Below, piece after piece: positions 18,628-27,097 of a stretch of 64,000 nucleotides of DNA. This DNA comes from Muriicola jejuensis. Lineage in GTDB: Bacteria; Bacteroidota; Bacteroidia; Flavobacteriales; Flavobacteriaceae. Every line of letters starts with the position of its first letter. Positions within the stretch are counted from its first letter, which is position 1. The stretch covers positions 248,001 to 312,000 of the forward strand of contig NZ_JAABOP010000002.1 in the NCBI RefSeq assembly GCF_010671595.1, written 5' to 3'. Position numbers and translations under genes: made by a program. Below the pieces are notes generated by a model that saw nothing but the letters and a program-made list of their open reading frames with translations, searched no databases and was not told the DNA's origin.

Positions 18628-18816
18628 TTAATTTTTCAGGAGATACTTAAGTCCAAACAGGATTATTACGAAAAGGACAAAAACGACCCCTATCCATTTA
18701 ACTCCCCGGTAGTTTTTCAGGTGAAGATTGTTGTCCTTTTTATACGAAATAACAAGGATCCACGAGAAAACGAGTACGAATACGGCAGCAAAAATGAGTT
18801 GCCCGGTGCTGAACAT
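18628..18816 (-). CDS. Two-helix small membrane protein, 62 residues
   Basis: I do not recognise a named family. The protein has two hydrophobic helices, about residues 5-24 (LIFAAVFVLVFSWILVISY) and 41-59 (WIGVVFVLFVIILFGLKYL), joined by a basic-polar loop (KKDNNLHLKNYRGVK), so both ends are probably periplasmic and the loop cytoplasmic. A -7 element TAATTTTG lies upstream on the same strand (complement of 18833-18840). It is divergent from the MazG-like gene. Confidence 0.7.
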   Translation of the reverse strand: MFSTGQLIFAAVFVLVFSWILVISYKKDNNLHLKNYRGVKWIGVVFVLFVIILFGLKYLLKN

Positions 18817-18857
18817 AATGTTTATTTTAGTGCAAAATTACGCCAAATACACATAGC

Positions 18858-19244
18858 ATGAAAAGCAAGATCGATGCAGTAGCCCTTTTTCATCGTTCCT
18901 TCGGACTCGGGATATCTGAAAGTCCCAAAGCGGATCTGGGGGAGGCGAAGAACCTGCTGAGGTTCAACCTGATGGATGAAGAGAACAAGGAATATTTTGA
19001 GGCCGCCAAGAACAATGACCTGGTGGAGGTGGCAGATGCCCTGGGCGACATGCTTTACATCCTGTGCGGGACCATCCTGGAACACGGGATGCACCAGATT
19101 ATTGAAGAGGTCTTTGACGAGATACAGAGAAGTAATATGAGTAAGCTGGGCGAGGACGGCAGGCCCATATACCGGGAAGACGGGAAAGTACTCAAAGGAC
19201 CTTCCTATTTCAAACCCGATATCAAGGGAATCCTCGACCGATAG
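18858..19244 (+). CDS. MazG-like all-alpha NTP pyrophosphohydrolase
   Basis: A 128-residue protein of the all-alpha NTP-PPase superfamily, which cleaves nucleoside triphosphates or phosphoribosyl-ATP to monophosphates and pyrophosphate using Mg2+. The metal-binding pattern is visible as DEENKEYFEA followed by EVADALGDMLYIL (ExxE then ExxD). It resembles the phosphoribosyl-ATP pyrophosphohydrolase-like group, but there is no his operon nearby, so house-cleaning of nucleotides is more likely. The substrate is not determined by sequence. Confidence 0.82.
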   Translation: MKSKIDAVALFHRSFGLGISESPKADLGEAKNLLRFNLMDEENKEYFEAAKNNDLVEVADALGDMLYILCGTILEHGMHQIIEEVFDEIQRSNMSKLGEDGRPIYREDGKVLKGPSYFKPDIKGILDR

Positions 19245-19284
19245 CAGTAATGGTTTCCGGAAAAAGGGTGATTTAGAAAAATAA

Positions 19285-20352
19285 TTAGATCACCTCAAAT
19301 CGCCAGCCAAAGGGATCATCTGCCTTGTTGTACTGAATGTCGGTGATCTTCTTTTTGAGAAGGGACGCATAGGAGTCTTTCATCTCGGGCAGGTCGTAAT
19401 CCGAACCCCTGTAGCCAAAACCGGAAATAGGGGAGATCACAGCGGCCGTCCCGGCTCCGAACATCTCCTTCAAGCTCCCGTTCTTGGATGCTGAAACCAG
19501 TTCTTCCACCCTGACTTTTCTTATCTCCACGGTTATTCCCTCCGCGCGGGCAATATCGATGACGCTTTTGCGGGTAACACCGTCGAGTATCCGGTCACTT
19601 ACGGGACTCGTCAGGAGGGTGTCATTGATCCGGACAAAAATATTCATCGCTCCGGCCTCCTCTATGTATTCGTGGGTATTGTCATCCGTCCAGATCACCT
19701 GCTGGTAGCCTTTTTGAATGGCGAGCTGAGTGGGGTAGAATTGCCCGGCATAGTTTCCTCCGGCCTTAGCATAGCCAACACCGCCGTTGGCGGCCCTTGA
19801 ATATTTTTCTTCGATCAGTACCCTGACCTTTCCAGCAAAATAGGGCCCGGAAGGGGCGCATACGATGAAGAACTTGTATTGGTCTGCAGGGGAAGCGTGC
19901 AGGCCTGTCCCAGAGGCAAACACAAAAGGTCTTATATACAGAGAGCTGCCTGGGGTGGTGGGGACCCAGTCCTTTTCTATCTGAACCAGGGTTTTGAGGC
20001 CATCCATAAAGATCTCCCTGGGGAGTTCGGGTATGGAAATTCTTTTGGACGAGATGTTGAGCCTTTTCTGATTTTCATCTGGCCTGAAAAGCCAGACTTT
20101 TCCGTTCTCGTCCTTATAGGCCTTCATTCCCTCGAAGACGGACTGGCCGTAGTGGAAGATCTTGGCAGATGGATCCAGGGTGATGCCCTGGTAGGGTGTG
20201 ATCCTGGGTGTTTGCCAGGCTCCGTCACGGTAGTCGCAAACCAGCATGTGGTCTGAGTGTACCTTTCCGAAAGGGAGGTTGGAAAAATCAACCTCAGAAA
20301 TCCTGGATTTCTTTACTTTTTCGATGATTATATTCGTGACGTTGGTTTCCAT
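19285..20352 (-). CDS. ilvE: Branched-chain amino acid aminotransferase
   Basis: A 355-residue class IV PLP aminotransferase that transfers amino groups between Leu, Ile or Val and 2-oxoglutarate. YAKAGGNYAGQFYPTQLA contains the PLP-binding Lys, and the class IV signature follows with EYIEEAGAMNIFVRI and GVTRKSVIDIARAEG. The length fits the long BCAT form (bacterial IlvE type II, like the mammalian enzymes). A perfect -7 element TAATTTTG is 18 bp before the ATG. Confidence 0.95.
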   Translation of the reverse strand: METNVTNIIIEKVKKSRISEVDFSNLPFGKVHSDHMLVCDYRDGAWQTPRITPYQGITLDPSAKIFHYGQSVFEGMKAYKDENGKVWLFRPDENQKRLNISSKRISIPELPREIFMDGLKTLVQIEKDWVPTTPGSSLYIRPFVFASGTGLHASPADQYKFFIVCAPSGPYFAGKVRVLIEEKYSRAANGGVGYAKAGGNYAGQFYPTQLAIQKGYQQVIWTDDNTHEYIEEAGAMNIFVRINDTLLTSPVSDRILDGVTRKSVIDIARAEGITVEIRKVRVEELVSASKNGSLKEMFGAGTAAVISPISGFGYRGSDYDLPEMKDSYASLLKKKITDIQYNKADDPFGWRFEVI

Positions 20353-20370
20353 CCGCTAAAAATTTCACGT

Positions 20371-20378
20371 CAAAATTA
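20371..20378 (-). promoter_or_regulatory. -7 promoter element of ilvE
   Basis: Minus-strand TAATTTTG matches TAnnTTTG exactly and lies 18 bp before the start codon. Confidence 0.55.
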
Positions 20379-20457
20379 ATCAATTATGAACTCTTGTTCC
20401 TTCTTTTTTGGCTGAAAAATCCCCAATTTTGTACTGTCAACTCAAATCCTGAACAAA

Positions 20458-20961
20458 ATGAAATCATTTAACATTTTTCTTGTGCTTTTCGTCCTTCTTG
20501 CGGGTTGTAAGGAAAATAATCCTCAGAACCAAACAGCCGCTTCAGAATCCACCGCTTCGGAATCCCAATACTTCGGATCCGTATTTGACGCTGAAGGGGC
20601 TCTATCCGGAGATAAAGTGGTCATGGCCCTCAGTGAGCTCCAAACCCCTGACAGCCTTACGGTCTCCTTCACCGGGAAGGTCACAGATGTCTGCCAGATG
20701 AAGGGATGCTGGATCAAGGTCTCTTTGGATGAGGGAGAGGAAATACGGGTCACTTTTAAGGATTACGGTTTCTTCGTTCCCAAGGATATCACAGGAAAGG
20801 AGGTAACCCTTCACGGCACCGGCTTTATAGAGGAACTCAGCGTGGAAGATCAAAGGCATTTCGCGAAGGACGGTGGTGCCTCGGAAGAGGAGATACAGAA
20901 GATCACCTCCCCCAAGGTGACCTACAGTTTTGTAGCAGATGGCGTGTTGCTGAACGAATGA
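20458..20961 (+). CDS. DUF4920 lipoprotein
   Basis: A 167-residue lipoprotein (lipobox VLLAGCKE) with a low-complexity Ser/Ala/Glu linker and a compact OB-like domain. The family mark is the VCQMKGCWIKV motif with two cysteines, which in relatives suggests redox or metal binding, followed by VTFKDYGFFVPKDITG. DUF4920 proteins are frequent in Bacteroidota; their role is unknown. The mnmD gene begins 1 bp after the stop codon, so the two are cotranscribed although no functional link is apparent. Confidence 0.85.
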   Translation: MKSFNIFLVLFVLLAGCKENNPQNQTAASESTASESQYFGSVFDAEGALSGDKVVMALSELQTPDSLTVSFTGKVTDVCQMKGCWIKVSLDEGEEIRVTFKDYGFFVPKDITGKEVTLHGTGFIEELSVEDQRHFAKDGGASEEEIQKITSPKVTYSFVADGVLLNE

Positions 20962-20962
20962 G

Positions 20963-21628
20963 GTGAAAAGGACGATCATCACCACCGCAGATGGTTCCAG
21001 GACCCTCGCTATTGAGGATTGGAACGAACATTACCACTCTACCCATGGGGCCGTAAATGAGGCTTTTCACGTCTTTATCGACCACGGCCTGGCGGTATGT
21101 GCTCAGAAAGAGGTCAGTATTCTCGAGGTGGGCTTTGGAACCGGACTAAACGCCCTGATCACTATGCACGAAGCCAAAAAAAGGAACCAGAGTATAGCTT
21201 ACACGGGGGTGGAGGCGTACCCTGTTTCCCTGGATGAGGTGGATCAACTCAATTATGTAGATGAACTGGACGTGCCCCATCTTCGCACCGCTTACCTGAA
21301 AATGCACCAATGCCCATGGGGTGTAGAGGTCCCGCTGACTCCCGGGTTTACCCTTGTAAAACAGAAAAAGGATTTCGATCAGATTTCGGATCAGGGGGCT
21401 TTCGACCTGATCTATTTTGATGCCTTCGGACCCCGGGTACAACCGGAGCTTTGGACCTTTTCTATCTTCAGCAAAATGTTTAACGCCCTTAGATCTAAGG
21501 GTGTACTCGTCACTTATTCGGCCAAAGGCAGTGTGAGGCGGGCCCTTCAGGAAGTGGGCTTCTCAGTGGAAAGGCTGCCCGGGCCTCCGGGTAAGAGAGA
21601 GATGCTCAGGGGGCGGAAATCCCAGTAA
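20963..21628 (+). CDS. mnmD: tRNA 5-methylaminomethyl-2-thiouridine methyltransferase (MnmD)
   Basis: A 221-residue SAM-dependent methyltransferase that finishes mnm5s2U at the tRNA wobble base U34. It matches the MnmC methyltransferase half: the N-terminus with TADGSRTLAIEDWNEHYHS and AVNEAFHVFIDHGL, the SAM motif ILEVGFGTGLNAL, and the YFDAFGPRVQPELWT segment. The oxidase half found in E. coli MnmC is absent, so the cmnm5 to nm5 step, if any, is elsewhere. The start is GTG at 20963, set by the 1-bp spacing from the upstream stop. Confidence 0.9.
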   Translation: MKRTIITTADGSRTLAIEDWNEHYHSTHGAVNEAFHVFIDHGLAVCAQKEVSILEVGFGTGLNALITMHEAKKRNQSIAYTGVEAYPVSLDEVDQLNYVDELDVPHLRTAYLKMHQCPWGVEVPLTPGFTLVKQKKDFDQISDQGAFDLIYFDAFGPRVQPELWTFSIFSKMFNALRSKGVLVTYSAKGSVRRALQEVGFSVERLPGPPGKREMLRGRKSQ

Positions 21629-21735
21629 AAATGACGGGAAGCAGAAGGATTGATTTTCTTAAACAAGACTGTTAAACCTTATATAAACCCGGATCATGTA
21701 GTCTGTAAATCAGATATCTTTACAAAAAAATTACA

Positions 21736-22686
21736 ATGCGCATTTTGATCACTGGGGCTACCGGGTTGATTGGCAATGTTATCGTTCAAAAGTGCCGCGA
21801 GAATCAAATAGAAGTCAATTACCTCACTACCCGTAAAGACAAGCTTACCTCTGAAAATGGGATCAAAGGGTTTTACTGGGATCCCGCCAAGGGAGAGATA
21901 GACGGAAAATGCCTGGATGGCGTTTCGGCCGTGATCAACCTGGCAGGATCCAACATAGCAAAACGCTGGACAGAGGCGAACAAGGCGGAGATCCTCAACA
22001 GCCGTATCGACAGCCTGAAAACCCTGAGGACGGCCATTGAGAAATCTGATCGGCACCAGATCCGTTCTTTTGTTTCGGCCTCTGCCATAGGAATATATCC
22101 CGATTCCCTGGATTGCTATTACACGGAAGAAGATACACAGGTGGATAACAGCTTCCTGGGAGAGGTGGTTACGCGATGGGAAGATGAAATTTCAGAATTC
22201 AATCGTTTCTCCTTTCCCGTTGCCACCATCCGCGTGGGACTGGTCCTGTCTATGGATGGGGGGGCGCTCCCTGCGATGGTCAGGCCTGTAAGGTATTACC
22301 TCGGTGCCGCCTTCGGCAAGGGGGAGCAGTGGCAGTCATGGATCCACATTGACGACCTTGCCCGCCAGTTTCTCTTCGCCATAGAACACGGGCTCGAAGG
22401 GGTATTCAACGGTGTGGCCCCAAACCCGGTGACCAATGCCAGGTTGATAAAGGAGATAGCCTCCGTTCTCAACAAACCTCTGTTCCTGCCCAATATTCCA
22501 CAGGGCCTCATGAAGTTGATCCTCGGTGAGATGTCCTATCTGCTCTATGCCAGCCAGCGAGTGAGTAGCAGAAAAATTGAGGAGGAGGGATTTGAGTTCT
22601 ATTATAAGAATATTTGCAGCGCCCTTAAAGATATTTTGCATTCAGAAGAAACACCCAGCGATATCTATCAAAAGGAATTCGTCTGA
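21736..22686 (+). CDS. TIGR01777 family NAD(P)-dependent epimerase-like protein
   Basis: A 316-residue extended SDR protein. The N-terminal Rossmann motif is ITGATGLIGNVIV and the TIGR01777 marks KGFYWDPAKGEID, VINLAGSNIAKRWTEANKAEI and SASAIGIYP are present, with the C-terminal DUF1731 region. Relatives are sometimes labelled SulA or cell-division inhibitors, which is not supported by sequence. The substrate is unknown. A terminator follows at 22716. Confidence 0.87.
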   Translation: MRILITGATGLIGNVIVQKCRENQIEVNYLTTRKDKLTSENGIKGFYWDPAKGEIDGKCLDGVSAVINLAGSNIAKRWTEANKAEILNSRIDSLKTLRTAIEKSDRHQIRSFVSASAIGIYPDSLDCYYTEEDTQVDNSFLGEVVTRWEDEISEFNRFSFPVATIRVGLVLSMDGGALPAMVRPVRYYLGAAFGKGEQWQSWIHIDDLARQFLFAIEHGLEGVFNGVAPNPVTNARLIKEIASVLNKPLFLPNIPQGLMKLILGEMSYLLYASQRVSSRKIEEEGFEFYYKNICSALKDILHSEETPSDIYQKEFV

Positions 22687-22715
22687 ACCGCATATTTTGA
22701 TTTGGAGTAAAATGG

Positions 22716-22740
22716 AACACCCCTGGGAGGGTGTTTTTTT
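22716..22740 (+). terminator. Rho-independent terminator
   Basis: AACACCC pairs with GGGTGTT around a 6-base loop and is followed by a T tract, 30 bp after the stop of the TIGR01777 gene. Confidence 0.85.
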
Positions 22741-22749
22741 ATGTGACAT

Positions 22750-22787
22750 TTTGACATTTTTCGATAAATGGCAGTACTTTTGCCATT
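22750..22787 (+). promoter_or_regulatory. grpE-dnaJ promoter with an inverted repeat around the -7 element
   Basis: TTTG (22750-22753), a 21-bp spacer and TACTTTTG (22775-22782) form a good promoter. The -7 element lies inside an inverted repeat, AATGGCA (22767-22773) and TGCCATT (22781-22787), separated by 7 bp. It is not the CIRCE element. A heat-shock repressor site is a reasonable reading. Confidence 0.6.
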
Positions 22788-22818
22788 CTGAATCGAACAG
22801 GCATAAACTTGGCTGACA

Positions 22819-23394
22819 ATGAGTGAAAAAGACAGAATAGAAGAAATGGAAGAGATGGAGGATGCCCTCGAACAGGAAGATCCTCAGGAGGAGAAGCTCC
22901 GGGATCAGTCCGGGGAAGATGAAACTGAAGGAGCAGATCAGCACTCCCGGGAAGAGGAACTCCAGGCAGAACTCGAAAAGGAAAAGGACAAATTCCTGAG
23001 ACTATTCGCTGAATTCGAGAATTTTAAGAGGAGGACCTCCAAGGAGCGGATGGATCTCTTCAAGACTGCCGGACAAGAGGTAATGGTATCTCTGTTACCC
23101 GTGCTGGACGATTTTGAGCGTGCTTTGAAGGAACTCGGCAGATCTTCTGAAAAAGAGTTGTTCAAAGGAGTGGAACTGATCCACCATAAATTCAAGGACA
23201 CTTTAAAGGCAAAGGGGCTTGAAGAAATAGAGGCAAAAGAAGGCGATGCCTTCGATGCCGAGATTCACGACGCGATCACCCAGATCCCTGCCCCGAATAA
23301 AAAACTGAAGGGCAAGATCATCGATGTGGTGGAGAAAGGATATCGCCTGGGCGATAAGATCATCAGGCATCCCAAGGTGGTAGTAGGAAATTAA
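22819..23394 (+). CDS. grpE: Nucleotide exchange factor GrpE
   Basis: GrpE releases ADP from DnaK in the Hsp70 cycle. The 191 residues show an acidic N-terminal region with Glu/Asp runs (about residues 1-45), a long coiled coil with FLRLFAEFENFKRRTSKE, and the C-terminal beta domain ending VVEKGYRLGDKIIRHPKVVV, the family signature. dnaJ starts 9 bp after the stop; dnaK is not in the window. Confidence 0.96.
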   Translation: MSEKDRIEEMEEMEDALEQEDPQEEKLRDQSGEDETEGADQHSREEELQAELEKEKDKFLRLFAEFENFKRRTSKERMDLFKTAGQEVMVSLLPVLDDFERALKELGRSSEKELFKGVELIHHKFKDTLKAKGLEEIEAKEGDAFDAEIHDAITQIPAPNKKLKGKIIDVVEKGYRLGDKIIRHPKVVVGN

Positions 23395-23403
23395 TCGGTA
23401 GAC

Positions 23404-24516
23404 ATGAAGCAGGACTATTACGAAATTCTTGGGATAGATAAGTCGGCCAGCGCCGCCGAGATCAAAAAGGCATACAGGAAAAAAGCGCTGGAATTCCATC
23501 CGGATAAGAATCCCGGGGATCCAAAGGCGGAAGAGATGTTCAAGAAATCCGCAGAGGCCTATGAGGTCCTTAGCAACCCGGATAAACGGGCGAGGTATGA
23601 TCAATATGGTCATGCAGCCTTCGAAGGGGGCGGCTTTGGTGGAGGCGGCATGAACATGGAGGATATCTTCAGCCAGTTCGGGGATATTTTCGGGAGCGCC
23701 TTTGGTGGCGGTTTTGGGGGCTTCGGAGGCTTTGGAGGAGGTCAGAGGCGGGTGAAAGGGAGCAATCTCAGAATCCGTGTCAGGCTCTCCCTGGATGAGG
23801 TAGCCCATGGGGTAGAGAAAAAAGTGAAGGTCAAGCGAAAGGTCCAGGCGCAGGGCGTCACCTATAAAAATTGTTCCAACTGCAACGGCAGCGGACAGGT
23901 TACCAAAATCACCAACACCATTCTGGGGCGCATGCAGACCGCTACAACATGTAGTAATTGCGGGGGTAGCGGGCAGGTGATCGATCACAGACCCTCCCAT
24001 GCAGACGCCCAGGGATTGCAGATGGTGGAGGAAACGGTATCCATCAAGATCCCTGCCGGGGTTGAAGATGGCATGCAGCTTAAGGTCAGCGGTAAGGGGA
24101 ATGAGGCACCCGGCAACAGTGTCCCGGGAGACCTTTTAGTAGCCATCGAGACCAAAGAACACGAAACCCTGAAACGCGAAGGGGATAACCTGCATTACGA
24201 CCTGTATATCAGTATATCGGATGCAGTTCTGGGCACGTCCAAGGAGATCGACACGGTGGGAGGAAAGGTTCGGATCAAGCTGGAACCGGGAATTCAATCG
24301 GGCAAGATCCTGCGCCTAAGGGGCAAGGGCATTAGCAACCTGAACGGTTATGGCAGTGGAGACCTCCTGGTGCATGTCAATGTCTGGACCCCCAAGGAAC
24401 TGAACAAGGAACAAAGGGAGTTCTTCGAAAAGATGAACAAGCACGAAAACTTTGAACCCAAGCCAGAGAAATCCGACAAATCGTTTTTTGAGAAGGTAAA
24501 AGACATGTTTTCTTAA
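23404..24516 (+). CDS. dnaJ: Chaperone DnaJ
   Basis: A 370-residue J-domain chaperone that stimulates the DnaK ATPase. The J-domain HPD is at residues 32-34 (EFHPDKN), followed by a long Gly/Phe region ([13 protein letters not shown], near residue 100), a zinc-finger region, and the C-terminal substrate-binding domains ([18 protein letters not shown]). Only two CxxCxGxG motifs are present (CSNCNGSG and CSNCGGSG) instead of the usual four; I recall this half-size finger from other flavobacterial DnaJ proteins. It can hold one zinc at most. It shares an operon with grpE. Confidence 0.96.
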   Translation: MKQDYYEILGIDKSASAAEIKKAYRKKALEFHPDKNPGDPKAEEMFKKSAEAYEVLSNPDKRARYDQYGHAAFEGGGFGGGGMNMEDIFSQFGDIFGSAFGGGFGGFGGFGGGQRRVKGSNLRIRVRLSLDEVAHGVEKKVKVKRKVQAQGVTYKNCSNCNGSGQVTKITNTILGRMQTATTCSNCGGSGQVIDHRPSHADAQGLQMVEETVSIKIPAGVEDGMQLKVSGKGNEAPGNSVPGDLLVAIETKEHETLKREGDNLHYDLYISISDAVLGTSKEIDTVGGKVRIKLEPGIQSGKILRLRGKGISNLNGYGSGDLLVHVNVWTPKELNKEQREFFEKMNKHENFEPKPEKSDKSFFEKVKDMFS

Positions 24517-24547
24517 ACCATTTCATAGGCGGTTTAAATAAAAAACG

Positions 24548-24555
24548 TATATTTG
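24548..24555 (+). promoter_or_regulatory. -7 promoter element in front of a candidate small RNA
   Basis: TATATTTG matches TAnnTTTG and lies 31 bp after the dnaJ stop. The next reading frame is about 275 bp away beyond a terminator, so it probably drives a short RNA. Confidence 0.45.
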
Positions 24556-24560
24556 AACCG

Positions 24561-24640
24561 ATACTGGGAGACCAGTATTAATTTTCTTTTTCATAGCAAT
24601 TTTTTTCCCATCCTCGATCTCTCGGGGATGGGTTTTGCTT
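24561..24640 (+). ncRNA. Candidate small RNA of about 75-80 nt with two hairpins
   Basis: Right after the -7 element at 24548 comes a hairpin, ATACTGG and CCAGTAT closed by a GAGA (GNRA) tetraloop at 24561-24578, then a U-rich linker, then a second 10-bp stem (CCCATCCTCG with CGGGGATGGG, 24607-24632) followed by TTTT. Promoter, structured body and terminator in this order are what a small RNA gene looks like. Alternatively both hairpins serve as tandem terminators for grpE-dnaJ. The rest of the gap up to 24808 has no credible gene. Confidence 0.45.
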
Positions 24641-24808
24641 TTCTGGGGGGTGTTCATGGCCTCCATAGTGGGAAAATATGGCGTCCAAGCAAGGATGAAA
24701 AGGGAAGTATCAATTAAAGGATCGCACAAGGATTTGGCGGAGGGAAAATCGCCTTGTATCCTGTTACCATATTCGTATGTAATACCTCCTCTTTTTCGTT
24801 CAATTCTC

Positions 24809-24816
24809 TATCTTTG
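24809..24816 (+). promoter_or_regulatory. -7 promoter element of the ABC exporter operon
   Basis: TATCTTTG matches TAnnTTTG, 14 bp before the ATG at 24831, implying a very short 5' leader. A T-rich stretch lies upstream in place of a clear TTTG. Confidence 0.55.
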
Positions 24817-24830
24817 ACAAAATTGCATGC

Positions 24831-25766
24831 ATGAATCCCATCCTGGTTGCCGATAGGGTCACCAAACGCTACGGAACTAATTTTGCGCTCAACAACGTCT
24901 CACTAGAAATACCCTCCAACAGCATTTACGGTCTGCTGGGGCCCAATGGAGCGGGTAAAACTACCCTGATCCGGATCATCAACCAGATCACCTACCCGGA
25001 CAGCGGGAAAATCCTCTTCGGGGGAGAGCCGTTATTGCCCCACCATGTATCCATGATTGGGTATCTCCCTGAGGAAAGGGGGCTGTACAAAAGCATGAAA
25101 GTAGGGGAACAGGCCCTGTACCTGGCTCAATTAAAGGGGTTGCCCAAGGCCGAAGCCAAAAAAAGGCTGCTCTACTGGTTCGAGAGACTCCAGATCGGTG
25201 ACTGGTGGAACAAGAAGATCCAGGAATTGTCCAAGGGTATGGCCCAGAAGATACAGTTCATCGTCACGGTACTCCACGAGCCCAAACTGCTTATTTTCGA
25301 TGAACCCTTCAGCGGCTTCGACCCCATCAATGCCAATATAATAAAGGAAGAGATCCTGCATTTAAAAGAAAGAGGTACTTCCATCATTTTTTCAACTCAC
25401 AGGATGGAGTCTGTGGAGGAGATCTGTGAGTACATCGCCCTTCTTCACAACGCCGAAAAGATCCTGGACGGCAAACTCTCGGACATCAAGAAGGAATACA
25501 AGAACAATGTCTTTACCGTAGGTATGATCGCTCAGAAAGGGGACGAGATCCTCAAGGAACTTTCGGAACGTTTCCAGATCTCTGCTTCTTCCTATGACCC
25601 CCTGGAATCCCAGGTGGAATTCAAGGTTAAGCTACCTTCCCCCGATACGGGTTCCTTCCTGAAGCACCTTTCCAGCAAAGGCACCGTGAACAGTTTTGTG
25701 GAAACCATCCCATCGGCCAATGACATTTTTATAAAAACGGTACAAAGCAAATCGACCCATGAGTAA
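24831..25766 (+). CDS. ABC transporter ATP-binding protein (NatA-like)
   Basis: A 311-residue ATPase of an ABC-2 type exporter. Walker A GPNGAGKTT, signature LSKGMAQKIQF, Walker B LLIFDEPFSGFDPIN and the switch His in IIFSTHRME are all present. The last 80 residues form the regulatory C-terminal domain with DUF4162-like features. The downstream permease overlaps by 8 bp and shares the operon. The pair resembles NatAB Na+ exporters; the substrate is not certain. Confidence 0.93.
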   Translation: MNPILVADRVTKRYGTNFALNNVSLEIPSNSIYGLLGPNGAGKTTLIRIINQITYPDSGKILFGGEPLLPHHVSMIGYLPEERGLYKSMKVGEQALYLAQLKGLPKAEAKKRLLYWFERLQIGDWWNKKIQELSKGMAQKIQFIVTVLHEPKLLIFDEPFSGFDPINANIIKEEILHLKERGTSIIFSTHRMESVEEICEYIALLHNAEKILDGKLSDIKKEYKNNVFTVGMIAQKGDEILKELSERFQISASSYDPLESQVEFKVKLPSPDTGSFLKHLSSKGTVNSFVETIPSANDIFIKTVQSKSTHE

Positions 25767-27096
25767 ATTAGGCCTGATTATAAAGAGGGAATACCTGGCA
25801 AAGGTCCGAAACAGGTCCTTTGTGATCATGACCTTCCTCAGCCCTATTTTGATGGTAGGGATGGTGGTACTGATCGCTTACCTCACCAAGATCAACGACA
25901 GTGAGACCAGGGTAGTGGGAGTCCTGAACGAGAGTGTATTCTACTCCACTGATTTCGGGTCAACAGAATCCATGTCCTTCGTGATCTTTGAGGATGTAAG
26001 CCTGGAGCAGGCCAAGGATTCTGTGATCAACCAGAATTTTTACGGTCTGTTGTACCTGCCGGAGGGGGGTACAGCCGAGGAGGTGGCCAATAGTGCTTTC
26101 CTCTATACCAAAGAAGCACCGATTTCCGGGGTGGTAGACAGGCTGGACGGGATTTTCAGGGACCGACTGAGGCAACAGAGACTTCTCGAACTGGGTGTGA
26201 CACCGGCTGAATTCGCCTCCATTGATACGGATTTTCAACTCAGGACCGAAACCTTTGAAGGGGAGAGAAACCTGAAGGGACTCAATGAACTCAAGGCATT
26301 TATCGGAGGTGGATTCGGATACCTGATCATGATGTTCATCATCATCTACGGAGGTTTTGTCATGCGCAGCGTTATAGAGGAGAAGACCAGCAGGATCATC
26401 GAGGTCATCATCTCTTCGGTCAAGCCCTTCCAGCTTATGATGGGAAAGATCATTGGGACCTCCCTGGCCGGGCTGACACAATTCGCGATCTGGATATTTT
26501 CGGCCTCCCTCCTCCTGTTTGCGATCATGTCATTTATGGGACTGGAGTCCCAGGCCCTGGAAAGCGCTGCTGTGATGCCCGGTCCCGGGGTGAGCGAACT
26601 GAGTGCGATGAATCCTGCAGGAAGCGAAATGCAGCTGTATGCCAATGAACTCATGCGGATCCCCTGGGTCATGCTGATCTTTTTCTTTATGGTCTATTTC
26701 GTGCTGGGGTACCTGATCTACAGTTCGATCTACGCGGCCATAGGCGCTGCCGTTGACAATGAGACGGATACTCAGCAATTCATCTTCCCGATCATCCTCC
26801 CCTTGATGCTGGCGATTTATGTGGGTTTCTTTTCCGTCTTTGGAAATCCCCATGGACCTATAGCTGTTGGATTTTCCCTCTTTCCGCTCACTTCCCCCAT
26901 CGTGATGCTCATGCGGTTGCCGGGGGGTCTGGGAGAGGGGGGTGTGCCGATCTGGCAACTGGTCCTCTCTATTTTCCTTTTGTTGGTTACCTTTATAGGG
27001 ATCGTCTGGCTGGCGGCTAAGATCTACCGGGTGGGAATACTTATGTACGGGAAAAAGGCGAGTTACAAGGAATTGTTCAAATGGTTAAAATACTAG
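25759..27096 (+). CDS. ABC-2 type permease (NatB-like)
   Basis: A 445-residue inner-membrane protein. The first helix is at about 20-42, followed by a large extracytoplasmic domain (residues 45-180) and five more helices from about 190. The EEKTSRIIEVIISSVKPFQLMMGKIIG segment is the coupling-helix signature of NatB-type ABC-2 permeases. Its start overlaps the ATPase gene by 8 bp and the MscS gene starts 1 bp after its stop, so the three are translated from one mRNA. Confidence 0.9.
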   Translation: MSKLGLIIKREYLAKVRNRSFVIMTFLSPILMVGMVVLIAYLTKINDSETRVVGVLNESVFYSTDFGSTESMSFVIFEDVSLEQAKDSVINQNFYGLLYLPEGGTAEEVANSAFLYTKEAPISGVVDRLDGIFRDRLRQQRLLELGVTPAEFASIDTDFQLRTETFEGERNLKGLNELKAFIGGGFGYLIMMFIIIYGGFVMRSVIEEKTSRIIEVIISSVKPFQLMMGKIIGTSLAGLTQFAIWIFSASLLLFAIMSFMGLESQALESAAVMPGPGVSELSAMNPAGSEMQLYANELMRIPWVMLIFFFMVYFVLGYLIYSSIYAAIGAAVDNETDTQQFIFPIILPLMLAIYVGFFSVFGNPHGPIAVGFSLFPLTSPIVMLMRLPGGLGEGGVPIWQLVLSIFLLLVTFIGIVWLAAKIYRVGILMYGKKASYKELFKWLKY

Positions 27097-27097
27097 G

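Noticed and set aside
21736-22686. Name SulA or cell-division inhibitor for the TIGR01777 protein
   Set aside because: The sequence is an extended SDR with a Rossmann motif and has nothing in common with the SOS inhibitor SulA.
24523-24729. A 68-codon minus-strand frame after dnaJ
   Set aside because: It crosses both hairpins of the candidate small RNA and has no protein-like pattern.
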